DNA from: Chloroflexota bacterium
GTDB taxonomy: Bacteria > Chloroflexota > Anaerolineae > Aggregatilineales > Phototrophicaceae
Assembly: GCA_014338005.1 (NCBI GenBank)
Contig: QUBZ01000014.1
Coordinates: 1 to 62,613, forward strand
Direction of reading: 5' to 3'
DNA: 62,613 bases
Every line of letters begins with the position of its first letter. The stretch's first letter is position 1. The notes below the pieces were generated by a model, which ran no database searches, was not told the origin of the DNA, and saw only the letters and a list, made by a program, of their open reading frames with translations. Below, in pieces: positions 43,621-51,963 of the stretch. The translations under genes were made by a program, and so were the position numbers.

Positions 43621-44154
43621 TTACGCCGCTTCTTCCTGCTGCTGGACATAGGCGGCCAAAACCTGCGCGACCGAGGCCACGCCGGCATTCAGCACGCTGA
43701 CCAGGCCGGCAGCCGGCTGCACGATCAGACCGGCGAGCTGCGCCCGCAGTTCGTCCAACGACGGCAGACTGGAAATGGTATCCACCTGGGCCGCGTTGAG
43801 AATCTGACCGGCCATCACGCCGCCCTTGATGCTTAGAATGTCCGGGAAATCCTTGCTGTAACCCAGAACGGATTTGGCGACGGCAGGGAAATTTTCGCGT
43901 CCGAACGCCACGCCGGTCGTGCCGACCATCAGATCTTCCGGCACCGGCCAGCCCAGGTCTTGCAGGGCGATTTTAAACAGCGTATTTTTGGTGATGATGT
44001 ACCGTCCCTGTACGTCCCGCAGCCGGGCGCGCAGGTCGCTGACCTGAGTAACCGTCATACCGTGATATTCGGTGATGACGATGCCGCTGGCGCTGCTCAG
44101 GAAATCCTTGTAGGCGGCGACGAGTTCTGTTTTGCGTTCCTTTGAGATTGCCAA
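43621..44154 (-). CDS. rplJ: 50S ribosomal protein L10
   Basis: The 177-residue protein matches L10 (AISKERKTELVAAYKDFLSS at the start, VTQVSDLRARLRDVQGRYII, C-terminal L12-binding helix). The start is TTG with an AGGAGG ribosome site seven bases upstream. Together with rplL it forms a stalk operon separate from rplK, rplA and rpoBC, which are not in the window. Confidence 0.95.
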   Translation of the reverse strand: MAISKERKTELVAAYKDFLSSASGIVITEYHGMTVTQVSDLRARLRDVQGRYIITKNTLFKIALQDLGWPVPEDLMVGTTGVAFGRENFPAVAKSVLGYSKDFPDILSIKGGVMAGQILNAAQVDTISSLPSLDELRAQLAGLIVQPAAGLVSVLNAGVASVAQVLAAYVQQQEEAA

Positions 44155-44192
44155 GCGTCTTCCTCCTTTCTGTAGAATGACTGAAGTGCTTC

Positions 44193-44211
44193 GTATGGCG
44201 TCAAACCATAC
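44193..44211 (-). promoter_or_regulatory. rplJL leader hairpin
   Basis: A GTATGG/CCATAC stem lies about 30 bases before the rplJ ribosome site in a 123-base leader. In many bacteria L10 binds such a leader to repress its own operon. A TATAAC at 44257..44262 may be the promoter -10 box. I cannot identify the full L10-binding fold. Confidence 0.35.
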
Positions 44212-44277
44212 CCGATTCGGTTTATGCAGAGATGAGGCATATCCCCGCCGCTGCGTTATACCCGCATAAATAGATAC

Positions 44278-45552
44278 TTAATGCAGCCCGCCCGCGTCAT
44301 GTTCGACATAAGGCACGTCCAGCCCGAAGTCGGCATAAGCCGGGTCGGGCAGGGCGCGCCCCAGCACCTTCGCGGCCAGGATTTCACCGGCGGCGGGCGA
44401 GGACATCACGCCATGCCCGACATGCGCTACGGAAAGGAACAGGCCGTCCAGCCCCGGCCAGGCGTCAATGATCGCCCGCTGGCTTTCATAGGGCTGCTGC
44501 GTGCCATCCGGCAGGGTGGCATAAGCGCCGCTCCGGCAGACGTAATATCCCGCCCGGTGGCTGATGCCCCGCAAATAACGCGGGTCGGCAAAACCATCGC
44601 CATCCCGGTGGCCGAACTGCCGCGCCAGCAGCGCCAGCGTCAGCGATGGAAACCGGCTGTCCCTGAAAGACTCGGCGGGCTGCTCCGGCGCGGCCAGCGT
44701 TGGAACACCCCCATATTCCCAGCCGAAAATCGCTCCGGCGCGGGCTTCTGGCCGCACATGCGGGAAGGGCGGCGCGCTGATGATACAGGGCGCATCCTCC
44801 GGGAAAGATTCGTGCCGCCAGGGGGTGGTGAAGCTCTGCCGGGGACGCACCACGACCGGGATTTCAATCCCCGCCGAACGCCCTACCTGCCGGGCATTCG
44901 CGCCGGCTGCGATCACCACGTTCGGTGCATCAATCGTGCCGCCGGCGGTCGTAACGCCCCCCACGCGCCCGTTCCTGATCCGGATGCGCGTGTCCTGAAC
45001 ACCCAGCGCAAAACGCGCCGCGCGCGTATGGCTGGCGTAGGCGTGGATCAGCGCGTGTGAATCCAGCCATCCGGCCAGCGGGTCGAACTTGGCAGCCACC
45101 ACACGCGCGCCGAGCCAGGGGTAGCGGTAGGCGACTTCGCTCGTGTCCAGGTATTCGACGTGCGAAAGGCCGATGTTGTGAAGGTGCATCACGTCGCACC
45201 GGAGCGATACCGCCCCTTTTTCGTCAACTGCGACATACAGATAACCCTGCCGCTTGACACCCAGCGCCACATTTTCGCCCAAGTCGGCGGCGGGGTTCAG
45301 AAACACGTCAACGCTGCGCTGCATCATCCGGGCCAGGCAGAGCGCCGGCCAGCAGGTACGGAAGTTTTCCAGCGATGCCAGCGACGCCCCCGCGCCCAGG
45401 CTGCCGCTCTGTTCCAGCAGGACGACCTGCGTGCCGGGTGCAGCTCGTTCGACAGCCCAGGCCGCTGCCGTCCCGGCGGGGCCGCCGCCGATGATGACGA
45501 CATCGGCCCTGGCAGGCAGTTCGCCGGCTTCGATGAACCTTCGCTCGCTCAT
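44278..45552 (-). CDS. FAD-dependent amine oxidoreductase (DAO family)
   Basis: From the ATG at 45552 the protein has 424 residues; a longer frame starts in the leader. The FAD motif VVIIGGGPAGTAAAWA opens the Rossmann fold, followed by GASLASLENFRTCW and a C-terminal FLSVAHVGHGVMSSPAAGEI that closes the FAD site. It resembles glycine/sarcosine oxidases and dimethylglycine dehydrogenases, which oxidise secondary amino acids. Substrate residues cannot be assigned. It sits upstream of rplJ on the same strand, and its own leader holds a terminator, so expression is likely controlled by attenuation. Confidence 0.85.
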   Translation of the reverse strand: MSERRFIEAGELPARADVVIIGGGPAGTAAAWAVERAAPGTQVVLLEQSGSLGAGASLASLENFRTCWPALCLARMMQRSVDVFLNPAADLGENVALGVKRQGYLYVAVDEKGAVSLRCDVMHLHNIGLSHVEYLDTSEVAYRYPWLGARVVAAKFDPLAGWLDSHALIHAYASHTRAARFALGVQDTRIRIRNGRVGGVTTAGGTIDAPNVVIAAGANARQVGRSAGIEIPVVVRPRQSFTTPWRHESFPEDAPCIISAPPFPHVRPEARAGAIFGWEYGGVPTLAAPEQPAESFRDSRFPSLTLALLARQFGHRDGDGFADPRYLRGISHRAGYYVCRSGAYATLPDGTQQPYESQRAIIDAWPGLDGLFLSVAHVGHGVMSSPAAGEILAAKVLGRALPDPAYADFGLDVPYVEHDAGGLH

Positions 45553-45575
45553 CGCGGTTCGCCCCTGCAACCCAA

Positions 45576-45610
45576 ACAAAAAGCGGTTCCGCCGCGCGCG
45601 ACGAAACCGC
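45576..45610 (-). terminator. Intrinsic terminator in the oxidoreductase leader
   Basis: On the minus strand a 12-bp stem (GCGGTTTCGTCG/CGGCGGAACCGC, two GU pairs) with a CGCG loop is followed by TTTTTGTTT. It lies after the promoter and before the start codon, so it probably acts as an attenuator. Confidence 0.7.
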
Positions 45611-45698
45611 CATGATGAACATGGTGTAGGGTTTTCGCCCTCGCCTCGGCAGGAGATTAAGCGTTTCGCGCCTGCGGTCTGCGGCAGGATATTGACCG
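45611..45698 (-). promoter_or_regulatory. Structured leader upstream of the terminator (possible riboswitch)
   Basis: About 88 bases of the predicted transcript lie between the start (near 45698) and the terminator. The part CCATG-TTCAT-CATGG just before the terminator could pair with terminator bases. I do not recognise a known riboswitch consensus: it lacks the glycine aptamer core and other classes I know. Confidence 0.4.
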
Positions 45699-45704
45699 GA
45701 GATG

Positions 45705-45734
45705 ATTATAGGCCACGCCGGGGCAGGCGGTCAA
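45705..45734 (-). promoter_or_regulatory. Promoter of the oxidoreductase leader
   Basis: TTGACC (45729..45734) and a perfect TATAAT (45705..45710) on the minus strand are separated by 18 bases. Confidence 0.7.
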
Positions 45735-45879
45735 GGCCGATTCTGGGCCGCGTCAGGGCTGAGGAAATCTGACCCCCCTAGACGGCGCCGCAATTTTGTA
45801 TAACAACACATATTAACCATAATTTCTTTACCGCAGAATTCGCGTCTGACCCTTTAGACTGAAAGAAAGGTTTTGGGTT
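45735..45879. other. Intergenic region before the pseudogene
   Basis: This stretch holds a GC-rich half near the promoter and an AT-rich half toward the pseudogene. I see no gene. AAAGAAAGG before the ATG at 45880 may be the old ribosome site of the decayed serine hydrolase. Confidence 0.35.
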
Positions 45880-46406
45880 ATGCGTTTACTGCGATTAACA
45901 CTCACGATTCTTCTGGTCGGATGCGCGGCGCTGGCGGGTATGGCCGCCGCCGCGCCCCCGCCGGCGACTGGCCGGTTTCCACCCCGGAGGAACAGGGATG
46001 AACTCGGCGGCGCTGGCGAAGATGCTGGACATCGTTCAGCAGCGCGGCATGACCTATCACAGCATCGTTATCGTCCGCAGCGGCGTGCTGGTGCTGGACG
46101 CCAATTTTTATATCTGAATGGCGGCCTGTGGAACGGGGCGCAGGTCATCCCGTCGGATTGGGTAACGGCGGCTTCCGGCGTCCAGGTCAATGCTCATGGA
46201 GCCTGGATTGGTAATTTTGAGTAAGGTTATCAGTGGTGGGCGCGCCCTGCGGGCTGATGGTTGACCTGTATCTCATCGGCGCGGTGCCGGTGGTGGACGT
46301 GCGCCTGAAGTTCGAGGGCAGCGGCGTCGAGATCAGCGCGCTGGACTCATATTTGCAGGGCGGCGGGATGGGCGGCGCGTACAAACTTACCGGCACCGCC
46401 GATTAA
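45880..46406 (+). pseudogene. Serine hydrolase (class C beta-lactamase-like) remnant
   Basis: A signal peptide is followed, in a second frame, by a typical family N-terminus (PVSTPEEQGMNSAALAKMLD, YHSIVIVRSGVLVLDANFY). It then jumps directly to the C-terminal motifs GGLWNGAQVIPSDWV and YQWWARP and to a last piece LKFEGSGVEISALDSYLQGG, each in different frames. The catalytic SxxK core, about 200 residues, is gone. It is a dead copy of an exported serine hydrolase. Confidence 0.7.
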
Positions 46407-46437
46407 CGCCGGCACACTCCCTACCCCATCAGCAAAC

Positions 46438-46464
46438 GGGCGCTGACCGTCACGATCAGCGCCC
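46438..46464. terminator. Hairpin between the pseudogene and the radical SAM gene
   Basis: A 9-bp stem GGGCGCTGA/TCAGCGCCC lies between two convergent units. It has a weak T-run, so it may be a shared terminator. Confidence 0.5.
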
Positions 46465-46489
46465 GCTGCGTTTACATGCGGGGTTAACG

Positions 46490-48229
46490 TCAGTGCGCGG
46501 CGTTTGGGAACAGAGTCCATTTGAGCTGCTGGAAGCCGACATTGATGGCCGAGCGCAGCGCGCCGATATTCCGCATGGACTTGAGATAGGTGATAACCGG
46601 GCCGGGGCGGAACATCCACTCGCGCATGGCGCGGCGGGCTTCCCGTTCCAGGTCTTCGGCGTTCAGGTTGCCGTATTGCAGCACGGTCGAGCGATCCATG
46701 TCCACCTGTTCCCAGCGTGTGCCGGGTTTAAACCAGTTGTTTTCCATCACCATGAAGAAAAACGGTGTGCCGGGGTAGGGTGCGGCAATGTGGAAAATCG
46801 CCAGGTCAAGCGGCAGCGTTTTGCTGAAGTCAATCGTCTCCTGGATGGTTTCCTTCGTCTCGCCCGGCAGTCCGATGATGAAGTAACCCAGGTTGCGGAT
46901 GCCGAACGATTTTGCCCAGTTCACGCTCTGGCGGGCGCGGTCTGCCGTCGTGCCTTTACGCGCCTTCTTTAAAATCTCCTCGTTGGCGCTTTCGATGCCC
47001 CAGGAGATCACGTCACAGCCGGCTTTCGCCATCATCTCCAGCATTTCTTTGTCCACATAGTCTACGCGGCTGTTGCAGGTGAAGCCGATCTTCAGGCCGC
47101 TGTCAATGATCTGCTGGCAGATGCCCATCACCTGATCGCGGTTGGCGGTGAACAGGTCGGCGTACATATGGATGTAGCGCACGCCCAGATCATAGAGCAT
47201 CCTGATTTCGGCCATGATGTTTTCCGGGCTGCGGAGGCGCAAACCGGCCTGATAGCTGACGTGTTTGATGCAGTAGATACAGCCCGCCGTACAGCCCCGG
47301 CTGGTGACGATAAACTGGTACGTGCCTTCCAGCACCGGCGTGCGATATTTGTCCAGCGGCAGCAGATGGTGCATGGGCAGCGGCAGGTCATCCAGGTTCG
47401 GGATGAAGTTGCGGTCGGGGTTGCGGACGATTTCGCCGCCTCTGCGCCACACCAGCCCTTTCACGTGGCTCAGGTCGTACTGGTCGCTGTTGGGCAGGCG
47501 TTGTGCTGCCTTCGGTTCCCATTCGGGGTCGGTGGTCTGGTACAGGCGCAGGGTCTCTTCGCTGAACTCGGTGCGCCCGGTGATGGTGTCCACCAGCTCG
47601 CGCAGGGTGACTTCCGGCTCGCCGCGCAGGCAGAAGTCCAGCGATGGATGCGGGCGCATGGTTTCCACCGCCAGCGGCGTGACGTGTGTCCCAAAAGCGA
47701 TGGTGTATGCGCCGACGGACTTCGCCAGGAAGCAGCCGTAGTTGTCGTTGGTGAGGGTGGGCGCGGTCATCTGCGTGACATAAAAACGCGGTTTGTAGTC
47801 GTTTAACTTCTGCTCGAACTCTGCCCACGACATACGCTCGGCAATGGCGTCAATAATCGCCACGCTGTAGTCCGGGTACATGACGGCGGCCATCTGCGCC
47901 AGCGACACCTGCCCCCAGATCATGTTTTCGCGGCTGCGGCGGCCAACCCGGTGCTGGCTGCGAATCCAGATGCCGCCGTCCGGCGCGGGCGGGTTGACGA
48001 ACAGGATGTCCACGTTGTGTTCGCGGTATTCCTCGGTAAATTTCGCCACAATCGGGTCGGCATCCGGGAAGCGCACGTTGGATAGTTTCGGCACGCGGCG
48101 CGACCCCAGGTTCTCACGGATCGGGTCGGGCAGGTCCCGGCGACCGGACATCTCGCCGCCCGTCCAGGGTTCCGGCGATTTCGGATATTTGGCGCGCAGT
48201 TCATCATAATTGATGTTAAACTTCGACAT
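46490..48229 (-). CDS. B12-binding radical SAM protein
   Basis: The 579-residue protein has an N-terminal cobalamin-binding-like domain (about 60-190: VDILFVNPPAPDGG, AIIDAIAERMSW, ending FGTHVTPLAVET) and a radical SAM barrel with the cluster motif CTAGCIYC (C313, C317, C320). A C-terminal helical region of about 80 residues follows. Family knowledge: class B radical SAM methylases or BchE-like cyclases act on lipids, polyketides or cofactors. The His for the lower cobalamin ligand is not obvious, so cobalamin use is uncertain. It is the last gene in an envelope cluster with a GT2 and heptose genes, so a lipid or glycolipid substrate is plausible. Confidence 0.85.
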   Translation of the reverse strand: MSKFNINYDELRAKYPKSPEPWTGGEMSGRRDLPDPIRENLGSRRVPKLSNVRFPDADPIVAKFTEEYREHNVDILFVNPPAPDGGIWIRSQHRVGRRSRENMIWGQVSLAQMAAVMYPDYSVAIIDAIAERMSWAEFEQKLNDYKPRFYVTQMTAPTLTNDNYGCFLAKSVGAYTIAFGTHVTPLAVETMRPHPSLDFCLRGEPEVTLRELVDTITGRTEFSEETLRLYQTTDPEWEPKAAQRLPNSDQYDLSHVKGLVWRRGGEIVRNPDRNFIPNLDDLPLPMHHLLPLDKYRTPVLEGTYQFIVTSRGCTAGCIYCIKHVSYQAGLRLRSPENIMAEIRMLYDLGVRYIHMYADLFTANRDQVMGICQQIIDSGLKIGFTCNSRVDYVDKEMLEMMAKAGCDVISWGIESANEEILKKARKGTTADRARQSVNWAKSFGIRNLGYFIIGLPGETKETIQETIDFSKTLPLDLAIFHIAAPYPGTPFFFMVMENNWFKPGTRWEQVDMDRSTVLQYGNLNAEDLEREARRAMREWMFRPGPVITYLKSMRNIGALRSAINVGFQQLKWTLFPNAAH

Positions 48230-48261
48230 AACGACTACTCCCCGTATAACTCTCGTCTGGG

Positions 48262-49533
48262 TTAAACCGGTGCATTTGCATTGTTGATTTCGGCGGCTGC
48301 TTTTCGATCCTGGCGGAAAACGACGCTGTTATCCACGCTTTCCCCATTGCCCCCCAGGTCCATTTCGGCTTTCAGGTCGCGCTTGCTCAGGTCGGACAGG
48401 GTTTTAATCAGCATCCAGTTTGTGCCAAGCTGAATGCCCGTCATCACAAACATGGCGCTCGGCACCAGCAGGAACCAGGCCGGTTCTGCCGACTGCACGA
48501 ACAGCGAAATGATGAACAGCGCCGCGCCGACGACCAGCAGCCCCAGGCCGATGCGCCCGAAGCGCATTTCCAGCGGGCGGTTGAAGATGGGCCGGCCAAA
48601 CAACCCCTGCCGGATGGGACGATGATGGAACAGGCTGACTACGTAGTTAAAGGCTGTGCCGATGCTGAACAGGTTGACGGCGGCGATGACCATCGTCATC
48701 GCCACAAACAGCAGCGGTGTATAAGCCGAGCGGTCCTGCACGCCGGCGGCGTAGGCCAGCAGCCAGGGCAGGATTGCCAGCGCCGCCAGCAGCACGGCCA
48801 GGATGGAAAGCCCGCCTAGCAGCCGCACCGGGTTATAACTGGAGGCCGTGCCGAGGATGGTGAACAGGAAGCGGAAACCATCCCGGATGACGCTTAACTT
48901 GCTTTCGCCGGCGCGTTCCTCGTATTTGATCGGCACTTCGATCATTTTCAGGTCTTCGTGCAGGGCGCGTGTACTCATCACCGGCGTGAAGTTTAGGCCA
49001 TCCGGCAGCGGGTAGAGTTTTTCTAGCACTTCGCGTTTGAGGATACGCTGGCCGCTGGCGCTGTCGGTGATACGCACGTTGCCGATTATCGTCACCAGTG
49101 TGGCGAACAGGAAGTTACCGACGCGGCGGGTTAGCGGCATCTGGCTTTCGGCCCCGGCCATGCGCGAGCCGATCACCAGGTCGGCGTCCTGTTCCAGGAG
49201 GGCCTGCATCATTGCCGGAAAATATTCCGGCGGGTAGGTGGCATCGGCATCCATAAAAGCCAGGTAGCGCCCCCGCGCATGGCGGAAGCCGGTTTTGAGC
49301 GCGCCGCCGTAGTTGCGGTTGACCTGATGCTGCACCAGCACCGCGCCCCGGTCAAGATACTGTTTGACGATCTCGGCGGTGCGGTCTTTGGAGCAGTCGT
49401 CCACGACGACGACCTCTACCCCCTCCAGGCCGAGTTTTTGGAGTTCCGGCTCGATTGCCAGCGCCCGTTCGATGCACAGGCCGACGCTGTCTTCTTCGTT
49501 GTAAGCCGGGATAACTATGGACAGAATATTCAT
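48262..49533 (-). CDS. GT2 polyprenol-phosphate glycosyltransferase with membrane domain
   Basis: The 423-residue protein has an N-terminal GT-A domain (SIVIPAYNEEDSVGLCIERA, VVVVDDCSKDRTA, metal-site LAFMDADATYPP) of the DPM1/GtrB type and four C-terminal hydrophobic helices (about 225-360). It should transfer a sugar from a nucleotide donor to polyprenyl phosphate for transport across the membrane. A tail of about 50 charged residues extends past the last helix. It is 32 bases from the radical SAM gene, so they are likely co-transcribed. Confidence 0.9.
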   Translation of the reverse strand: MNILSIVIPAYNEEDSVGLCIERALAIEPELQKLGLEGVEVVVVDDCSKDRTAEIVKQYLDRGAVLVQHQVNRNYGGALKTGFRHARGRYLAFMDADATYPPEYFPAMMQALLEQDADLVIGSRMAGAESQMPLTRRVGNFLFATLVTIIGNVRITDSASGQRILKREVLEKLYPLPDGLNFTPVMSTRALHEDLKMIEVPIKYEERAGESKLSVIRDGFRFLFTILGTASSYNPVRLLGGLSILAVLLAALAILPWLLAYAAGVQDRSAYTPLLFVAMTMVIAAVNLFSIGTAFNYVVSLFHHRPIRQGLFGRPIFNRPLEMRFGRIGLGLLVVGAALFIISLFVQSAEPAWFLLVPSAMFVMTGIQLGTNWMLIKTLSDLSKRDLKAEMDLGGNGESVDNSVVFRQDRKAAAEINNANAPV

Positions 49534-49688
49534 GACAAGCCCTAACCCTCTCGCGTTTGCGCTACGCCCTACATCATGGATTGTTAGCCTAACGTATTCC
49601 TAAATGAATTTTTTAGGCGGCCATCTTTTTTATTCTGGCGGTTATCAGGGGCTTGAAAGTCCATAATAAACGCCGAACCCTATCGCCC
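49534..49688. other. Intergenic region
   Basis: This 155-base stretch lies between the GT2 gene and the upstream acyltransferase gene on the minus strand. I see no gene and only weak hairpins; the GT2 promoter may be here. Confidence 0.3.
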
Positions 49689-50453
49689 TTACTTCCGCAG
49701 CTCCTCCAGTTCCCCGTAAAACACCAACGCGCCGGAGAAACGTTTGACCGCTTCCGGGTCGCGCCGGTCGCCGACCACTTTGGCCGGCACGCCGACGGCG
49801 ATGCTGTAAGGCGGGATGTCCTTCGTCACCACCGCGCCCGCGCCGACGATGCTGCCCCTGCCGATGGTCACGCCGTCCACCACCGTCGCGTTCGAGCCAA
49901 GCCATACATCATCTTCAATCGTGATGCCGTCGGCGGTGATGCCCTGTTCGCGGATAAAACGGTTCGGGTCGGCAAAAACGTGGTTCACGGCGGCGATGTT
50001 CACCTGCGTGCCGGTATACACACCGTCGCCGATTTTGACACCGCCCTGCCCGCGAATACAGGTGTACTCGCCAAAAAAGCAGTTCTGGCCGACGGTGATG
50101 CCGGCGTGGGGCAGGTCGCGGTAGTTAAAAACGTGGAAAACCGTCCCATGCATCAGGCTTGTCCCTGCGCCGATGGTGATGCCGCCCGGCAGCGCGTTCA
50201 GATACACCTGGCTGTCCAGATAAACATTTTTGCCCAGGCGGATGTTACCGGGCGAGAGCAGCCGGACGTTGTGTTCGATCAGGGGAACGCCGTCGGCTTG
50301 CAGGATGGCTTTATAAATGATGCCGCGCAGCCCGATGCCGACCAGGCTGGGCAAACCGCCCAGCAGCGTCATAAGGGTCTGTTCCAGGATGTAGCGCGGC
50401 AGGCTGGATGATTGGCTTTTGAGGTAGTAGCGCAGTTCCCGTGTTAATCCCAT
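49689..50453 (-). CDS. Left-handed beta-helix (hexapeptide) acyltransferase
   Basis: The 254-residue protein has repeated hexapeptide units (for example IRLGKNVYLDSQVYLNALPG, ITIGAGTSLMHGTVFHVFNY, ITIEDDVWLGSNATVVDGVT) ending GAGAVVTKDIPPYSIAVGVP, as in O-acetyl- or N-acyltransferases that modify sugars. An amphipathic N-terminal helix region of about 45 residues may attach it to the membrane. The likely role is acetylation of an envelope glycan. Its gene is separated from gmhB by a 40-bp palindrome. Confidence 0.85.
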   Translation of the reverse strand: MGLTRELRYYLKSQSSSLPRYILEQTLMTLLGGLPSLVGIGLRGIIYKAILQADGVPLIEHNVRLLSPGNIRLGKNVYLDSQVYLNALPGGITIGAGTSLMHGTVFHVFNYRDLPHAGITVGQNCFFGEYTCIRGQGGVKIGDGVYTGTQVNIAAVNHVFADPNRFIREQGITADGITIEDDVWLGSNATVVDGVTIGRGSIVGAGAVVTKDIPPYSIAVGVPAKVVGDRRDPEAVKRFSGALVFYGELEELRK

Positions 50454-50492
50454 GAGTTCATCTCCGGCTTTGGTTGTTTATATTGTAGGCTG

Positions 50493-50532
50493 TTTACGCA
50501 AACAAGGGGCTTAAGCTCCTTGTTTGCGTAAA
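50493..50532. repeat. 40-bp near-perfect palindrome
   Basis: The arms TTTACGCAAACAAGGGGCTT and AAGCTCCTTGTTTGCGTAAA pair over 20 bases with one GU-type mismatch. It lies in the gap between gmhB and the acyltransferase gene. It may be a terminator (TTTACTG follows on one side) or a mobile repeat related to the GGGGCTT hairpin at 23945..23963. Confidence 0.6.
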
Positions 50533-50547
50533 GGTTTACTGTGCAGT

Positions 50548-51186
50548 TTATAACACCAGCGAGGTTTCGGGGTGCAGCGCCATATGGAAAGCGTTACGAA
50601 GCCGGGCCGTGGACGCCATTGGATTACCCCGCAGCGACTCTTTTATCATCAGCACCGCATCCTCCAGATCGCAGGCGGCGGAAAAATCCAGCCCGAAACG
50701 ATTCCAGCAGGAGACGAAATTCCAGCGTCCGCGCCCGGTCATCACCAGAATACCCTGCGCGCCGACGGCCTGCCCGGCGGCCACATCCGTCCAGGCATCG
50801 CCGACGATAAAACTTCTGGTCAGGTCAAGGCCGAATTCCTCGGCGGCTTGCAGCAGCATTCCGGCCTCCGGCTTGCGGCAGCCGCACTTTTCATGATTAT
50901 CATGCGGGCAGTAATAAACTTTGGTTACTTCGCCGCCCGCGCCGCGAATTGCCTTCAGCATCCGGTCGTGAATATCGTCCAGCGTCTCAACCGTGATATG
51001 GCCGCGATTGATGATGGCCTGGTTGGTCACGACGAAAATGGGCAAGCCGGTTTCCGTCAGGCCCCGGATACTTTCCAGCGCGCCGGGGACGAACTCAAAG
51101 TCCTCCCAGCTTTTTACATGATCTATGCGATTCTGGTTGATAACCCCGTCCCGATCCAGGAAAATGGCGCCCACCCGGTCGAACAT
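50548..51186 (-). CDS. gmhB: D-glycero-manno-heptose 1,7-bisphosphate phosphatase
   Basis: The 212-residue HAD-IIIA phosphatase has the nucleophile motif FLDRDGVIN, the Thr-region VVTNQAIINRG and the zinc-binding CPHDNHEKCGCRKPEAG with a final Asp motif IVGDAWTD. It removes the 7-phosphate in GDP- or ADP-heptose synthesis. It follows gmhA by 15 bases. A C-terminal extension of about 25 residues is not part of the family core. Confidence 0.88.
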   Translation of the reverse strand: MFDRVGAIFLDRDGVINQNRIDHVKSWEDFEFVPGALESIRGLTETGLPIFVVTNQAIINRGHITVETLDDIHDRMLKAIRGAGGEVTKVYYCPHDNHEKCGCRKPEAGMLLQAAEEFGLDLTRSFIVGDAWTDVAAGQAVGAQGILVMTGRGRWNFVSCWNRFGLDFSAACDLEDAVLMIKESLRGNPMASTARLRNAFHMALHPETSLVL

Positions 51187-51201
51187 GCCGCACCCCCTTG
51201 C

Positions 51202-51783
51202 TCAGGCTAAAGCGACTTTCCGGCTAGCTTCCTGATTGATTGCCAACAGTCGCTCGCAAATCGCGTGTTCCAGCATCAAATGCACGTCTTCCACCATCGG
51301 CATCACGTTTGATGGCACATGCACTGGAATATCCACCATCACCTTCAGTTGGCCACCGTCGAAGCCGCAAAAACCGATTGTCGTCGCGCCCGCTTCGCTG
51401 GCGACCCGCATCGCGTTAAGGACGTTGGGGCTGCTGCCGCTGCCGCTGATTCCGATCACCACGTCGCCGGAACGCACCAGAGGTATCAACTGCTCCGAAA
51501 ATACTACGTCATAACCGATGTCATTACTCAGGGCGGTCATAATCGCATTGTTATCCGTCAGCGAAATGACGCGGAAGCGCGGCTGGCCGGGAACGGTCGT
51601 GCGTTTCGCCAGGTCGTTGCCAAAATGGCTGGCGGTGGCGGCGCTGCCGCCGTTGCCGCAGATGAACACCGTCTGCCCGGCCTGCCTGGCCTGCTCCAGA
51701 ACCTCGACCACGCGATCAACCGCGTCGAACGGGATGTCGTTCAATAAGTCCTGTACCATCCTGAAATAGTGGCGGATTTCCAC
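51202..51783 (-). CDS. gmhA: Sedoheptulose-7-phosphate isomerase
   Basis: The 193-residue SIS-domain protein has FICGNGGSAATASHFGNDLA, VIGISGSGSSPNVLNAMR and the metal/substrate motif VEDVHLMLEHAICE, which identify GmhA. It makes heptose 7-phosphate for envelope heptoses. With gmhB it implies a heptose pathway in a lineage not expected to make LPS, probably for S-layer or capsule glycans. Confidence 0.92.
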   Translation of the reverse strand: MEIRHYFRMVQDLLNDIPFDAVDRVVEVLEQARQAGQTVFICGNGGSAATASHFGNDLAKRTTVPGQPRFRVISLTDNNAIMTALSNDIGYDVVFSEQLIPLVRSGDVVIGISGSGSSPNVLNAMRVASEAGATTIGFCGFDGGQLKVMVDIPVHVPSNVMPMVEDVHLMLEHAICERLLAINQEASRKVALA

Positions 51784-51905
51784 AAATAACTCCCCTGCTT
51801 GGATCCGTTTGATGAGATAAAACTATTTAAGGTTGGCGACCTTGCGCGCTCCCAAAAATCACCTAACAGGCAATTCTGTCCTTAACAGACGGGCGGGTTT
51901 GCAGG

Positions 51906-51914
51906 TGTTATAAT
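51906..51914 (+). promoter_or_regulatory. Extended -10 promoter of the DUF3048 gene
   Basis: TGTTATAAT carries a perfect TATAAT (51909..51914) with an upstream TG. TTAACA lies 21 bases upstream, too far for a standard -35 box. It is 50 bases before the start. Confidence 0.5.
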
Positions 51915-51963
51915 GGCATGGGAGCAGTATCACGACTCACACAGGTTTTTTCAGGAGATAGGC

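Noticed and set aside
45611..45698. Glycine riboswitch in the oxidoreductase leader
   Set aside because: The conserved glycine aptamer core was not found by eye, so I report only an attenuator-like leader.
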